Shown: in pieces, positions 45,710 through 64,000 of the stretch
How positions within the stretch are numbered: position 1 is the stretch's first letter
Layout of the letters: every line of letters starts with the position of its first letter
NCBI GenBank assembly: GCA_029851415.1
Contig: CM056743.1
Span: 120,682,305-120,746,304, forward strand
Source: Eretmocerus hayati
Lineage: Eukaryota > Arthropoda > Insecta > Hymenoptera > Aphelinidae
Reading direction: 5' to 3'
Length of the DNA: 64,000 nt
Program-made: the position numbers and the translations under genes
The notes under the pieces: generated by a model
Database searches by the model: none
Told to the model about the DNA's origin: nothing
Seen by the model: the letters and a program-made list of their open reading frames with translations, nothing else

Positions 45710-48471
45710 ATGCCACTATTTGATTTCTTCCGTAAATTCTTGGGTCTTGGATCTGCTCCGGAATCGCCTCAACAGAGGTAATGAATAACTCTCACAGAAA
45801 GTCCATAGAAGTTTCTGGACCCTTCTGTTTTCATTTATTTGTATCTTATTCAGACTCGCTTTGGATTTTTGCTGTAATCTTAGGATATCAAACTTGGATC
45901 CACAACTACTGATGAAGTTATTTTATCTCTAGATTTGAAGACGATCCTCAACCATACACAGACAGTTTTAGAAATCCTATTTGGCAAAATGATGAAGATG
46001 ATGATGATGTCAGTGATTTCAGGTATATATTTATTAATCATTCTTACTTCCTGCCATTTATAACATTATTTATTTCATCCTACTGATTTTCCTGAAAATG
46101 TAATTGAATAATTTCGTTTTGGAAACAGTGGACGTCATCCCAGGTACAGAGGCCACTTCAGAATATTCAGCAATCCTTTTGAAATCACTAGATTTTTTGA
46201 GAGTCAGATGGATGAGATGCTGAACAACTTCTTGGGTAGTTTTGACGGCTTTGGAAATAGGTTCAATGGTAATGGACAGGTTTTCATTCCTTTTGGAAGT
46301 AAGTGTGGATTACTGTAGAAGAATACTGCATTGAATCCTGATGGGTGTTACAATGACACTCACATGTAATGTTCCGGGTTAAGTAATTTGATGAATATTT
46401 TTATGTTTAGATGATGACCTTGGAAGTCCATTGACTCTCCCTGATAACAGAGCAATTGAGCATGGACCACGCGATGAAGTACTCAAACCATCCCATGACT
46501 TTAGCAGTAAGTTCTTTCTTTTGCTACCAGTTGTATTAAACTTGTGCTCTAAGTAAAAATCCAATTCTTATATTGATTCTTCTCAATTCCAGCTCAAGAT
46601 TTCACAAATAATTCACTTTCCCCTGATAGAAATTCAAGTGGAAATCCATGTGATCATGTTCTCAAACCAGCTTATCAAATGCCTGATCCACACAGACAAA
46701 AATTGGATTTAGATATTGATGGAAAGTAAGAGTTTGAGTTTATACAAATTATTGAAAAATTCAATCTTCTCGAGTCTTATATCAACTTATAGTTAGCTAT
46801 TTTCTAACTTATGATTTTTTCTCCTCAATAGACTCAAATCTGAAGAGTTGGCAAAAATATGGGAGGCTCCACCATCAAAAACAGATAGATTTACTCCAAA
46901 ATTTTCATTTCGTTCTTTTGGAAGTTCAGTGTCTACCCAAATAGTGAGAAGACCGGATGGTAGCGTGGAAGAGCGCCGTACTATGAGAGACAGTGATGGT
47001 AATGAAGAAATCAGGGTAACAAGACAAATTGGAGATAAAATGCATACCATTGTAACAAAGAGAGATAAAGACGGTTCAGAAGTCAAGACTGAGGACATTG
47101 TCAACATGGATGAGAGTTAGTATGAATTTCTTATTCTGAATTTCGATAAATTTTCATCTCTTCAATCCATCCCAAGACTACATATGGGTATTATCGCGAT
47201 AACTTACCCGGAACACGTTACGGCCTTGCATGTCGACGAGCAAACTTCAAATCACTCCATTCGAATTTTCCTACATGTATTCTATTGAAATACATTTGGG
47301 AATAAATTTCCAGATCGATCCGTTCACTCCTCTTATTTATTTTCAAAGATTGAGGGTCGAAATGTCAGTTCCGTGCATTGTTACATTCGGAGATCGACGT
47401 ATATCTCCAGCGCCAGCGTCGGAGTAAGAGCCGCTGAGGGATGTGCTCAAATTTTTTCCTCGAAGTAAAATTTTTAACGAACCATTATTTATAGGTTTTA
47501 TGTCCAGAATTCGTAGTTTAGTCTCCAAGCCATGTGCCTCAATCTTGTCTTGATATTGTCACTAAAAATGAGATATTCATGAAAAATGCTCACAGCGTAT
47601 GCTAAATTAAGTCTAGGCCACTTTGTAATGGACCAAATTTCAAGGAAAGATGTTGAAGATTTAGATCCCAGCACGCGAAGAGGCCCAGAAACAAAGCTCT
47701 GAGTGCAGCATGTGCATTCGTCGCCGAAAATTGGCCGTAAATAACTTTGTCAGTTCCGTGCATACCATGTTACCCCACTCAAAGTTAATTTAGCTGGTCG
47801 CGAACAATTTTTTCCACTGAAATATGAAGGGAATAGATGAAATCTACAAGGAGAAGTTTCTATGTTAATTTTTCTATTTTTGCGAGCGATTTTAAGGCGA
47901 AATGTCAGTTTCGTGCATTCAAAAGCTGTTCCCTGTGATATTTTGATAGCACGAGAAAGACGGAGAAATAAAATTATCTGCTCCAGAGCATGTGTTTCCG
48001 AATCAAATCATCCATCTTAACACGAATTTCAAGATCATATGGTCCCATCGCATCAGGATTCCTCGCTAAACAACAAAACGTCAAGAACCGCAAATGTCAG
48101 TTCCGTGTACTACTTCCCCTGTGTCTTGTACATGTGAATATCACATATACCGTCCTAAAACGTCCCAAAAAACTTTCTGCATACGTTTTATCACATATTA
48201 TCGCTCAATATGCGAGAAGGAATGAAAAAAGTCGACTCAGACACGCGCAGAATCAATATTTAATTTCTGCATTTTTGGACACGAAATGTTTAAGTTATCG
48301 CGATTTTACTTATATACATCAGATGTGCTAGCATTAACATACCCATGATTAATTACAGAAGATCTAAAAGGATTTGATGATAGATGGACGAAAATTCAAG
48401 TGCCCACCACAGATGATGATTTTAATGGTTTCTCATGGTCAAAATTTTTTGGACCTTACCCAAAATTATAA
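45710..48471 (+). CDS. HAX1: HAX1 homologue (HCLS1-associated protein X-1)
   Basis: HAX1 is a mitochondrial and ER-associated adaptor that promotes cell survival and supports CLPB chaperone function. Seven exons close in frame to 317 residues: 45710-45777, 45933-46022, 46129-46298, 46411-46506, 46593-46725, 46832-47115 and 48359-48471. The N-terminus MPLFDFFRKFLG is typical. An acidic DEDDDD run lies near residue 48, an FGSF/GF-rich segment follows, and the conserved VRRPDGSVEERRTMRDSDG block sits before the C-terminus. The last donor is GTTAGT. If that intron is retained the frame stops at once (AGT TAG, 47118-47120), giving a shorter form of about 281 residues. The 1.24-kb last intron holds repeats. 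Poly(A) signals are at 48546 and 48567. The start lies 0.3 kb from the MULE-like element. Confidence 0.9.
47116..48358 (+). repeat. Repeat-bearing last intron of HAX1
   Basis: Four copies of TGTCAGTTCCGTGCAT, with small changes, lie at about 47363, 47748, 47903 and 48094. ATGGGTATTATCGCGATAAC at 47184 is matched, imperfectly inverted, by TAAGTTATCGCGAT...TACCCAT at 48290-48346. This suggests a ~1.16-kb element inserted in the intron. The other six-exon introns are short, which supports an insertion. Confidence 0.5.
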
Positions 48472-51306
48472 GAAGAATCAAGATGCAGTTATTTCATTGC
48501 TGTTGAGAGGTGATATGATTACTGTGAATATTTAATTTTAGTCTAAATAAATATAAATTCCTCAAGAATAAAATAAGAGTAATTTTACTGTTATACTTCT
48601 TTATTATTTGTCAATGCTTTACTCCAGTATGTACACATGCAACCTATTTACATTGGTTATATTTATAAGTGTATTGGTGACAATCTTGGTTGTTTGTCTA
48701 ACTCGATTTGGATCATAATTTAAAAAATGAGAACTAGATTGTGAACAAGTTTTATGAAGACTTCTGACGATGTATTTCATATGTTAAAAAACTCTTATAA
48801 CTTGTGGGTTGTGCCTTCTTAAACTTGGAGAATTCGTGTAAATCTGAATTGCAAAATTACCGAATAAATGGACTTATAACTTGAAGAGAAGAACGGAAAG
48901 TGACAGTTATTGCATAACTCTGTTAATTATACTCTGTACACAGATGAGCCCTTCATCATCAAGGTTTACCACAAAATCATATTTTAAAGATCATGCTTAT
49001 TTTCTTTTTGTACTTTGATGTTGGCCTTGAGTCATGATTTATTCAACTGTCACCACCATTAAAACATAAATCAACCAAAAGAATCCGTCAAGATTTCTAC
49101 ATTTCACGAGGAAAACCAGCACTCCGAAATTTTTTTATGCCAATAATTGGTTTTTTGGCATGAAAATTGAAATGATCCATGGATTTCTCAGAAACTCAAA
49201 AATACTCCATCGTTATTTGCAGAGTTCTTCATCAAGAGAAAATTAACATGAATCCTACATCTGTCACCTCTATCCTTACAAAAGATCATCAATGATTTTA
49301 CTGGATTTCAACCACTAACATTGTCGGACTACTTTTTGCTTTACCCAAAACTGTCACAGACAGTATGTAGCAATAACAATTGCTATCCATATTACTCATC
49401 ACTCATAATGATATACATAGTTTGATACCGTTTATGTACAGTTGCTTCAAGAGAAAACTAAATCATCAATTTAGTTTTAAATGGGATTTGAATTGGGATC
49501 TCTGGTGACGCGGAGGAAACCGCGTTGTCTATTGAATCTTGTCGAAATTCGGAAAAATTCACAATACAATCAATTTTTGATGAACTTTTTAGTTACAAGA
49601 AGAGCTGGAAGAAGCAGTATTCCGAAATATAAACTTTTCGCAAATGATTTTCGTCCAAAATATACAACATTTCTCTCGGGACTGTTCTAGAACAAGGTTG
49701 TCAGGCCAACAAGCTATATGTTTTGCTCCAAGACTGCCCAGGACTATACATAGTAGGATCTTGAGTTTTGTACAAGTATACATGATCATGATTGGTTTTG
49801 AATGACACCATGCTTTAAAATTATATAAAACTCCAACATTCAGATATTTTCATAACTTAACATATATTCAATACATTAACAACTTTAAAAAAACAAAAAG
49901 GCATAAAAAGATTCATCTCTGATCGTCTGCGCGTGGAAAAACATAATTCACACTGATAACTATTTCTTATCAATTACAGCCAATCAAAAAATAGTGATAA
50001 ATTCTTGTGAGTATACTCTGCTTCCATCTGATAATTGAGATTTTTGTCGTTGGCAAGAACAGAGAAACACAGCCGGCAAACGTTTCAATATCAAAAATTA
50101 TGACTCCTATGATCGCGGAAATATTTTCCATAGAACATGCTCGCAAAAGTGTTACAAGAATTAGGGAAGAAAAAATAATCTTTTTGGACCGAAGGTCATC
50201 AAGTAATAGCGACGATTGAATGACTCGGGTGCCATCATACACATTACCGTAAGAATTCGAGACGCTCAAGTTCAGATATTAATACAATATTCAAAGATCA
50301 TTGTTTTCTAAAAAATAATATTTAACCAATCTGAACATCAGTAAGAAATCCGCTCACAAGTTATCTCGACGTCCTAAGACAATATTAATAACGACATCAG
50401 GGATTACGATTGTAATTCTTTTATACAAAAAGTTGAGTAAAATTACACATTGAAAGATGATTCCTTATTTCAACAAAGACAGAGGGACTCTGCACTCTCA
50501 ATTGTTGTATGAATAACGTGACATTATATCATGAAATAAAAATTGAATGATGTGCTCAAACAAATGTCACGATGTTCAGAGCCGACTAATTTCCAATATC
50601 AGGACCGATCGAGGCAAACATCTCTGACACAAGTTATCATCACCTAAACAAGATTCTTAAGCATTCTGTACAAAATGCACAGTAAAAGATATCTTTTTAG
50701 AGGAAATTTTTGACGAAATAGTGATTTTTCTTTTTCGCGACTTTGATCAAATATTCTAGAAAATAAATTTGGAATGTATGATCATGACTGGCAGAATTGC
50801 TTCTGATGGATAAGTTCATTGTACTCAATAATAAAAAAAAAACACATGTTGCCCAATAAGTGAAGGGTTCAAATGTTGGATATGTTTGAGATCCAATAGC
50901 TCAAACTTTTCAAAAATTGAGATCTTGTTTTAATTCCCCTTGGTTTTTTCTTGACAAGCCCCATCACAGAATATCAAATTCCACAGCCCTCCAAAACTTA
51001 ATTTTGCTACTCTACTGAGCGATCTCTTTTTGATAATGGTTGCAAATGATTCTGCATCAGTATCCTAGATTTTACTATCAATGACGATTGAATGAAATTG
51101 TGTTTAATAGACAAAAAAAAAGAGAGAACTCTAACCCGTTTAAAACTTATGCATAATGTTGAAATTTGAAACATTTATTGCTGCGCGCAATAGTATGGAT
51201 GGAAATTCGAAAGAAAATTCTGATTTACTGCATCATGATGGAGTTATGAACAAATATCCTCAAGAAGTTGAATTTCTATGAAAGAATTCGATTCAAATGC
51301 AGATGT
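48472..51306. other. Intergenic sequence between convergent HAX1 and the HECT ligase
   Basis: This is 2.8 kb of AT-rich sequence holding both 3' UTRs. HAX1 poly(A) signals are at 48546-48572, and the ligase signal is TTTATT at 51174-51179 (AATAAA on the minus strand). No gene is seen. Confidence 0.6.
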
Positions 51307-57991
<6,685 letters not shown>

Positions 57992-59635
57992 GGTAGAAAT
58001 CTGTGAATCGAGGTTCGAGTTGTACTCAAACTGTCCCAATTACTCATACCATACTTTTCCTATGAGTACAGCAACCTGTAACGTTGATCAGCATGACGGA
58101 ACCCCACAATTGCAGACGAATGCAGTTACGATAGAACAAAGATTTCAAGCCATTGAGTCAAGAAGGGATCATCACCTGTCAATCCATTTCGCGAGGAATT
58201 CAATGATCGTTGAACGAACCATTAGGTACATAAGTAACAATAAGCGTGAAAGATTCTTGTCGAGCCAAAACGCACATAAAAAAGTTCTCCATCGACGTGC
58301 GATGCTCATAAATAATATGACGGAGATCGTGGATAATGATTGCAGTTATACAGTAATTTAGCACGCGCACACGCCCACACTTGTCAGTCGATAACACACA
58401 GATACGACTCATGTTAGAACGTCTCATCCGGCCCGAAAAATCTCGTGTCACATGACAAATTCCAGCGCGAGCTGCACAACAATATTTTACTAAGTCGAGC
58501 GTCCGAGTCTCCAGTAAATACTTATGCTTGAATGAATTTGCACGACGCGAGGCGCTACACTACAGGGATCAAGCTCAGAAAACACGACAGACCAGACAGA
58601 GACATGGAACGAGGGTAATTGAGCAGAAAGAAAATGAGGGAAATCACTCGATCTTGGCAGCAATAATGCTTGGCATCCAGATATTAAACATTCAAGGTCT
58701 CGCAAATGTAAAGACGAATTGTTGCAGTATATAGAGCCTTTCATTCCAGTAAATTCCACAGACCTGCAAAACATCAACGTAGGCTCGTTCCTTTGATGAT
58801 ACGTGTTGATGCTCGTGTTTTAGCAAGTCTCATGTCGCGCACTTACGGGCAGTTGCGTGGGAGGCAAGCTATTTTGTTGATCAGCACTTGCACTTGTATG
58901 TAAAATTTCGTCGAGTGAGCGGTAAAGGATCCACGACTCGTTGGGGATTCGAGAACGAACCTCCCGGACCCTTGGCCCGCATCGGCACCCGCGATTTTGT
59001 TTAGCCAGGCTACCAGCTGAACGCCACTGAACGCTTTACACTTTACCATCGTCAATCCACGGCCACCATCTTGTCGCGACTGCGTGCGTGTGATCATTAT
59101 GGCCCGTGTGTGTAGAAATGGACCAAAATGGACTGCCCAAGCGGGAGGAGATGTGTAGTTGTGTGAAACTGGAACGGAATTTGGGATTGCGAATTATTTG
59201 GAAAATCACAGAATAAGAGTGATAATATCTCTAACGAGTGAATTACAAATTTTTGAAATCGGCATTCATTGATCAGAATGATTTGATTAATTAGATAAGG
59301 GGTTGGAGAAATATTCAGGCCTGGAAATATTACTTCTTTTAGCAGGTGGAACGCTGAAACGTGAACCGCGTGATCTCGGTGAGATTATCAACATTTATCA
59401 CAGTTATAACACTTTTCCTGCTGAAACAAATTTATTCATGCATAAATTAAACTGGAGCAATTGCAACACTACATTTTGAGAGTATATCAATACAGTTGTG
59501 AATCAAATGACAATAATTTTTGTAGCTGTCACTTCCACCACGTATACTTTCATCATTCTCTACCTTACCGTCTCCCTGCTTCCGAAAACACGTGTCTAAC
59601 TCTAAAATGTTGGGATTACTGTAAAACAAAAAAAA
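57992..59635. other. Divergent intergenic region between the HECT ligase and NOB1
   Basis: Start codons are 1.6 kb apart on opposite strands. Sequence near 58900-59100 is richer in CG than its surroundings and may hold promoters or non-coding first exons. The frame on the minus strand at 58843-59097 shows no domain. Confidence 0.4.
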
Positions 59636-62600
59636 ATGGGTGTTGACTCGAAAGTTGAATATCTAATTGTTGATACAAGTGCTTTCATAAAGAATGCTGC
59701 ACTGCAGGTACTTAGACATTCAACATTATTGTTTTTAACCATTGAGTTTGTTTGTTGTTTACTACGTTTTAAGGTTAATTATTTGATACATACCAGAATT
59801 TCATTACAATTTTGTACAGATATGTTGTATTTAGCAAACTCTGAATAAAGTGCATTGTTTCAGGAAATTGGAAATAAAATTATAACAGAGCCTAGTGTGG
59901 TCAATGAGATCACAAGTAAACGACAACTTAGAAGACTTGTTGTACTTCCTTATGATTTAGAAGTCAAAGATGCTGATCCAGATGACATCAAATTTGGTAA
60001 CTTTGATAAACTTCAATCGAATTTTAGTTGGAAATGGTATTTTCTTCAAAAACAATCATTTCTTCTGTATAGTAACTGAGTTTTCAAAGAAAACTGGTGA
60101 TTACCCAAGTCTGTCAGCCACTGACATCAAAGTAATTGCCCTCACATATCGGTATGAAAGAGAAAGAGTTGGAGTTGACCACTTGAGAAAAGAACCTCAG
60201 GTAAAAAAAGAAATAATTGATAGCAGCGTACAGAAACCAGATGAGCCAATCAATAATTTGGTTGGATTCTACATGCCTGAGGGAGATGTAAGTTGATGGT
60301 AGCTTTTATTTAAACAATTTTTTCTAAATCCTGTTTTCTGAAGAAGAAATTTGCTTCTTCCTGAAGTGTAATCTTCTCTAAAATTTGTAGGATGAGGATG
60401 AAGAATCTAGTGATGAAAGTGATGAAGATGATGGAAATATGCCAGTAACAGACATTACAAAAGTTGAATTGAATATTGAAAAATCCAGTGAAAGTTTGGA
60501 TCCCTCAACTAAAGTGTGTGAAGTAATACATGAGAACAAATTGAGTAATCCAAATGATTCTGGATCAGATTATGAAACAGCTCCATCTGAAGATGAAGAA
60601 GAGGCTGAGAATAATTTGGATGATCTAAACAAGAAATTTGGAAAACTTCATTGTAATCCAGAGGACTTTAAACTTGACTGTAGTGATGATTTGAATATTG
60701 ATGATATCCTTAAGCCAGTAAAATCAAATTTAAATGGAGAAGATCAAGCTTATGATGCAAATCTTGAATCAGAGAAATCAGATGAGGAAAAAGAAGAATC
60801 TGAAAACAGTGAACAAGACGGTGATGTTCTTGAAGAAGATGACAATGATGGTTGGATCACACCAAGTATGAATATTTCTTGAACATCATACGGAATGTTA
60901 GCAAAACTAGAATCATTTGCTTGAGGATCACAAATGTCATTATTTTACAGGAAATATCACAAATATGAGGAAACAAATGGATTCTGGTGTAGTGAAGGAA
61001 AAACCAGCTGCTGTTGCTTGTCTCACAATGGATTATGCTATGCAGAATGTATTGATGCAAATAGGACTGAATGTTGCTTCATTAGATGGAAAAGTTATAA
61101 AGCAGATGAGAACTTTTATTCTGCGCTGTTACAGCTGTTTCAAAACAACTGGAGTGGTCACGAAAATCTTCTGCCCGACTTGCGGTAATAAAACTTTGAA
61201 AAAAGTGTCTGTCTCCTTGGATGATGAAGGAAGACAAAAAATCCATATCAACTTCCGTAAACCACTCACCGCTAAAGGAAAAAAGGCAAGAGGTCTTATT
61301 CAATAATTATAGTATTCACTCTTAATTCAAGTACCACTCAAAAGATCGCGATGGATGAACGCTTCAATAGCCTAATTTTGAACAGCTATACGCCGCGCCG
61401 TACAGGAGTTAGAAGAAAAAATCTTTTTGGAGAGCAGAAACAAATACTGTCTCTTTTTGAATAATTTCTCATCGATTTTTTCGAAGCTGTTACTGAGAGA
61501 TGACAAAATTTTGAAATCTTTCTCTTTTATAGATACATCTGCAGTTTTGCTGCAAACAAAGATGCGGCGAACCTGCGGAAGGCATGTTGCAAAGTGGGAA
61601 AATTCTATGTGTACATATTTTTCGATAATTGCTCACGTCCGCGTCGTAGAGCGTTTTATCCATCAATATTGATCAATATACACAAAATAAGGGTTCTTCA
61701 CCCAAAACGGCACTGAAATTGGGTGAAAACCCATCAATCTGGGTATATTGATGGCTTGAACGCTCTCAGACGCGAACAATAATCGAAAAATAACTACATA
61801 TCGAATTTTAATCACCTTACAACATACAAAAGTCGTCTTTGTTTGCAACGAAACTGCAGGTGTATTAGTGGAAGAGAAAAATTTCAAAATGTTGCTACCT
61901 ACCAATAACAGCTCACACCTTAGATAAAATTAATAAATAGTTATCTCGGGAATTAAAAGGATAGGATTTTTTTGCTCTTGAAGAATTCTTTTTTCAAAAT
62001 TTCTGTGTGACGCAAAAAACCCGACTTATGGTTGTTTCGAGCGAACCCGACCCTGATTGGCGTACCGTCATATATTCTGTGGTGGTCAGACTAAAGGGCG
62101 TAAGTCCAATTTTGATAAGATTTGAGTTAAGGCATCTACGATGTTCTACTGGATCATCTCCATCACTTAAGACTCCTTCCGGACCAAAATGTTGCATTGC
62201 TGACAAAAAATTCCATTCGTAAAAGGGCGTAAGCCCACTCTCTTGTATTATAATGATAGCATTCAAACGCATTTTTCTCGATTTTCATTCAAATGGACTT
62301 ACGCCCTTTAGTCCGACCGCCACAGTATTAATCAGTCGCATGCCGTGCGGCGTGTGACTTACTATTTCATTCAATGTCTAGTTTTGTAGTTTTCATTTGT
62401 ATTGCTTTATTAACACGTTCGCTGGGGAGGCTAAAGTTGGTGATCCTTTCCCAGGTGGACCCTGCCGCAGCGAACGTGTTGAACTCTCGATCACAAAATT
62501 TCCATAAAGTTATCGGTTGAATAGGAAGCTATTTTTGTTCTAGATTTTGGGGATTGGATTGTTTTCATTGATAAAATCTTACACCATTCCAGTTTTCTTT

Positions 62601-62853
62601 ACCAACGTTCCAAGGAGGAAAGCATGCATGCAACCCAATACTATTTGAAGATCAACCCAGACCTGATCAGAGACCCACGAAACTTGGCCGAGCTCGCAAC
62701 GATCCCTTGAATGAAGACTACATTGCTGGTGTGTCACCGTTTGTAATGCGAGACGTGAATTCGCGAGCAGCTATGCTCGGGATCAAAGCTGGTGGCCCTG
62801 TCAAATATTGGATGAGAAGGAATCCAAATGAACCTAGGAAGTTTAAGAAGTAA
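59636..62853 (+). CDS. NOB1: NOB1, endonuclease for 18S rRNA 3' end
   Basis: NOB1 is a PIN-domain nuclease that cuts 20S/18S-E pre-rRNA at the 3' end of 18S in late cytoplasmic pre-40S particles. Six exons, 59636-59707, 59864-59996, 60073-60287, 60391-60865, 60951-61285 and 62593-62853, give 496 residues. The PIN domain (~6-110) holds D13 in IVDTSAF, E39 and the GDYPSLSATDIKVIAL block. A long acidic linker follows, then a zinc ribbon with Cys358, 361, 373 and 376. The C-terminus has SLPTFQGGKHACNP and DYIAGVSPF. Intron 5 begins GC (AAG/GCAAGA) and ends TTCCAG, the only splice that keeps phase and joins the conserved C-terminus; reading through would stop at 61306. That intron carries two MITEs. 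AATAAA lies at 62949. Confidence 0.93.
61486..61912. mobile_element. Palindromic MITE in NOB1 intron 5
   Basis: The inverted arms start GCTGTTA and share CTGCAGTTTYGYTGCAAACA and ATTTTGAAAT blocks. The centre near 61700 is an inverted GAGCG...TCAATAT structure. It has no coding capacity. Confidence 0.75.
62077..62326. mobile_element. MITE with TTACGCCCTTTAGTC ends in NOB1 intron 5
   Basis: A terminal inverted repeat of about 31 bp begins CTGTGGTGGTCAGACTAAAG and is flanked by TATT on both sides (62073-62076 and 62327-62330). A third AAGGGCGTAAGCC motif is internal at 62223. The motif also clusters in the MULE spacer. Confidence 0.75.
62412..62480. repeat. Short inverted repeat in NOB1 intron 5
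   Basis: AACACGTTCGCTG at 62412-62424 is perfectly inverted at 62468-62480, with a 43-bp loop. It lies 112 bp upstream of the last exon. Confidence 0.7.
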
Positions 62854-64000
62854 GCGAATCTTAATTTAATTCTATAGTGTTTTTTATGAATACATCTAAT
62901 CCTCCGAATGTATGTAAATAAGTGAAGATTTTGAAAAAGTGAACTTGAAATAAATGAATTCTTTGGTTCAGATATTCAACAAATTCAAAGAACCTCAACA
63001 AAACTAAAATATATTCTCTCATTTCAAAGTAAAGTGATATTTTTTCGCATTCATGAAGCATGAGTTGGATTGCTTTTAGCGTTCACCCCGGCAAGAGTGA
63101 AGTACGCTTTGCGTCAATTTTGAAAGGCGCGTGACTCCCTCCCGACGAAGTAAGAAATAGCATATGTAACTCGTAGGAAACAGCCCTGAATAACGATAAA
63201 AGTTAGATTTGATCGACGTTTCAATCAAAATACCACATAGTCACTACCAACGGAGAAATAAAATTGAAAGGTCAAGATGTATGTTTGCACAAATTAACCT
63301 AGACTATATTCAACGTCAATCTATATCTTTGACTTCGATGGTCCATCTTGCTGTTATTCTTTCAAAGCTGCATCTTTGTTAGCTATAATTCCTAGAACTC
63401 TCGGGTATTTTATTTGATATCGGTTCTTATCAAGGTGCTACCTTCTTGATTTATTGTCCAGAAAAATGCTCGATATTAGTTTGAATTGAAGATGGGATTA
63501 TAAATATTTCATCTCTCTGTATATACATTTACAACAAAGTATCGACAATTTCAATGCTTCGATCGCATCAATAACTGATTAGGATTGTTCAGGTAAATAT
63601 TCCCGACTCTGTCACTGGTGTAAATCCAGTGATTCCCAGGTCTTGAAATTTGAGTGCCCCAAGCACTGGGATTGATACCTTCGTGTACGAAAAATCTGAA
63701 AAAACCGGCATTGACATGAAGGTAATTTAGGCACATTAGCATTAAAATGACTATATGAGTACCTCCGTGGAAAATCTGAAATGATGTGTGCCGGCTTGTA
63801 CAAGCCCTTAAAGTGCTTGAGAAAAAAATCTCAAACGTCATAATCGATGTATTTTTTGTGCTCTTTCTGGCGCAATCATTAGTTTTTTGATCCGGGGCTA
63901 CCGAAAAAAATTATCATCAAAAAAGAGGTCAAAGTGTCAGGTCCGTGTGATGTGGTTCTTCCTCTCCTCGGTCTTTGTGAGTATGTAGCACCACCGAGAG
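62854..64000. other. NOB1 3' region and unassigned sequence
   Basis: The 3' UTR ends near AATAAA at 62949-62954. Beyond it I recognise no gene. A 96-codon minus-strand frame (63551-63841) matches no family I know. GTGTCAGGTCCGTGTGAT at 63934 is a relative of the motif repeated in the last HAX1 intron. Confidence 0.4.

Noticed and set aside
60917..61306. NOB1 ending at the 61306 stop codon
   Set aside because: This would lose the conserved C-terminal block that lies in phase at 62593-62853. The GC-AG splice fits family spacing better.
63551..63841. 96-codon minus-strand frame at the window end
   Set aside because: No domain, partner exon or homology is recognised, so I left it unannotated as a gene.

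Overview
The window is eukaryotic and looks like an insect nuclear genome. It holds spliced genes with short GT-AG introns, a Gypsy-class LTR retrotransposon, Tc1/mariner-, Harbinger- and MULE-like DNA elements, and long satellite arrays. I cannot fix the insect order. Five host genes are recognisable by their own domains: NDUFS6, SYS1, HAX1, a Suppressor-of-deltex/ITCH-type HECT ubiquitin ligase, and NOB1. I rebuilt exon chains from splice sites and reading phase; each chain closes exactly in frame.

Positions 1-20,650 are repeats with no host gene. A repeat unit with a ~29-31 bp minisatellite occurs three times (1-1155, 9135-9740 inverted, 19589-20654). Between the first two lies a Tc1-like element (1188-8758) interrupted by a complete Gypsy element (2308-8280) with identical 411-bp LTRs. 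Next is a satellite block (10253-19041) made of a 145-bp satellite with an A-B dimer higher-order pattern, decayed ~164-bp monomers and a regular 249-bp satellite. A 27-bp inverted repeat bounds it on both sides.

Positions 20,650-29,800 hold mostly non-autonomous DNA elements. They include a Russian-doll nest of six palindromic elements (21691-24489), a ~1.9-kb foldback element (25522-27406), a MITE (28961-29440), and a truncated duplicate of a WW-domain exon from the ligase gene 26 kb away (28179-28490).

Positions 29,830-62,853 are the gene-bearing half: NDUFS6 (+), SYS1 (-), HAX1 (+), the Su(dx)/ITCH ligase (-) and NOB1 (+). SYS1 and HAX1 were probably a close head-to-head pair, about 0.8 kb from ATG to ATG. 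They are now separated by a 13.2-kb element (32175-45414) with ~2.6-kb nearly identical terminal inverted repeats and a perfect 9-bp target-site duplication, as expected of a MULE. Its 8-kb interior is full of further palindromes and has no recognisable transposase. NOB1 uses a non-canonical GC-AG intron to reach its conserved last exon. The genes act in respiratory complex I, Golgi trafficking, cell survival and mitochondria, ubiquitination, and 18S rRNA maturation. They form no pathway or operon.
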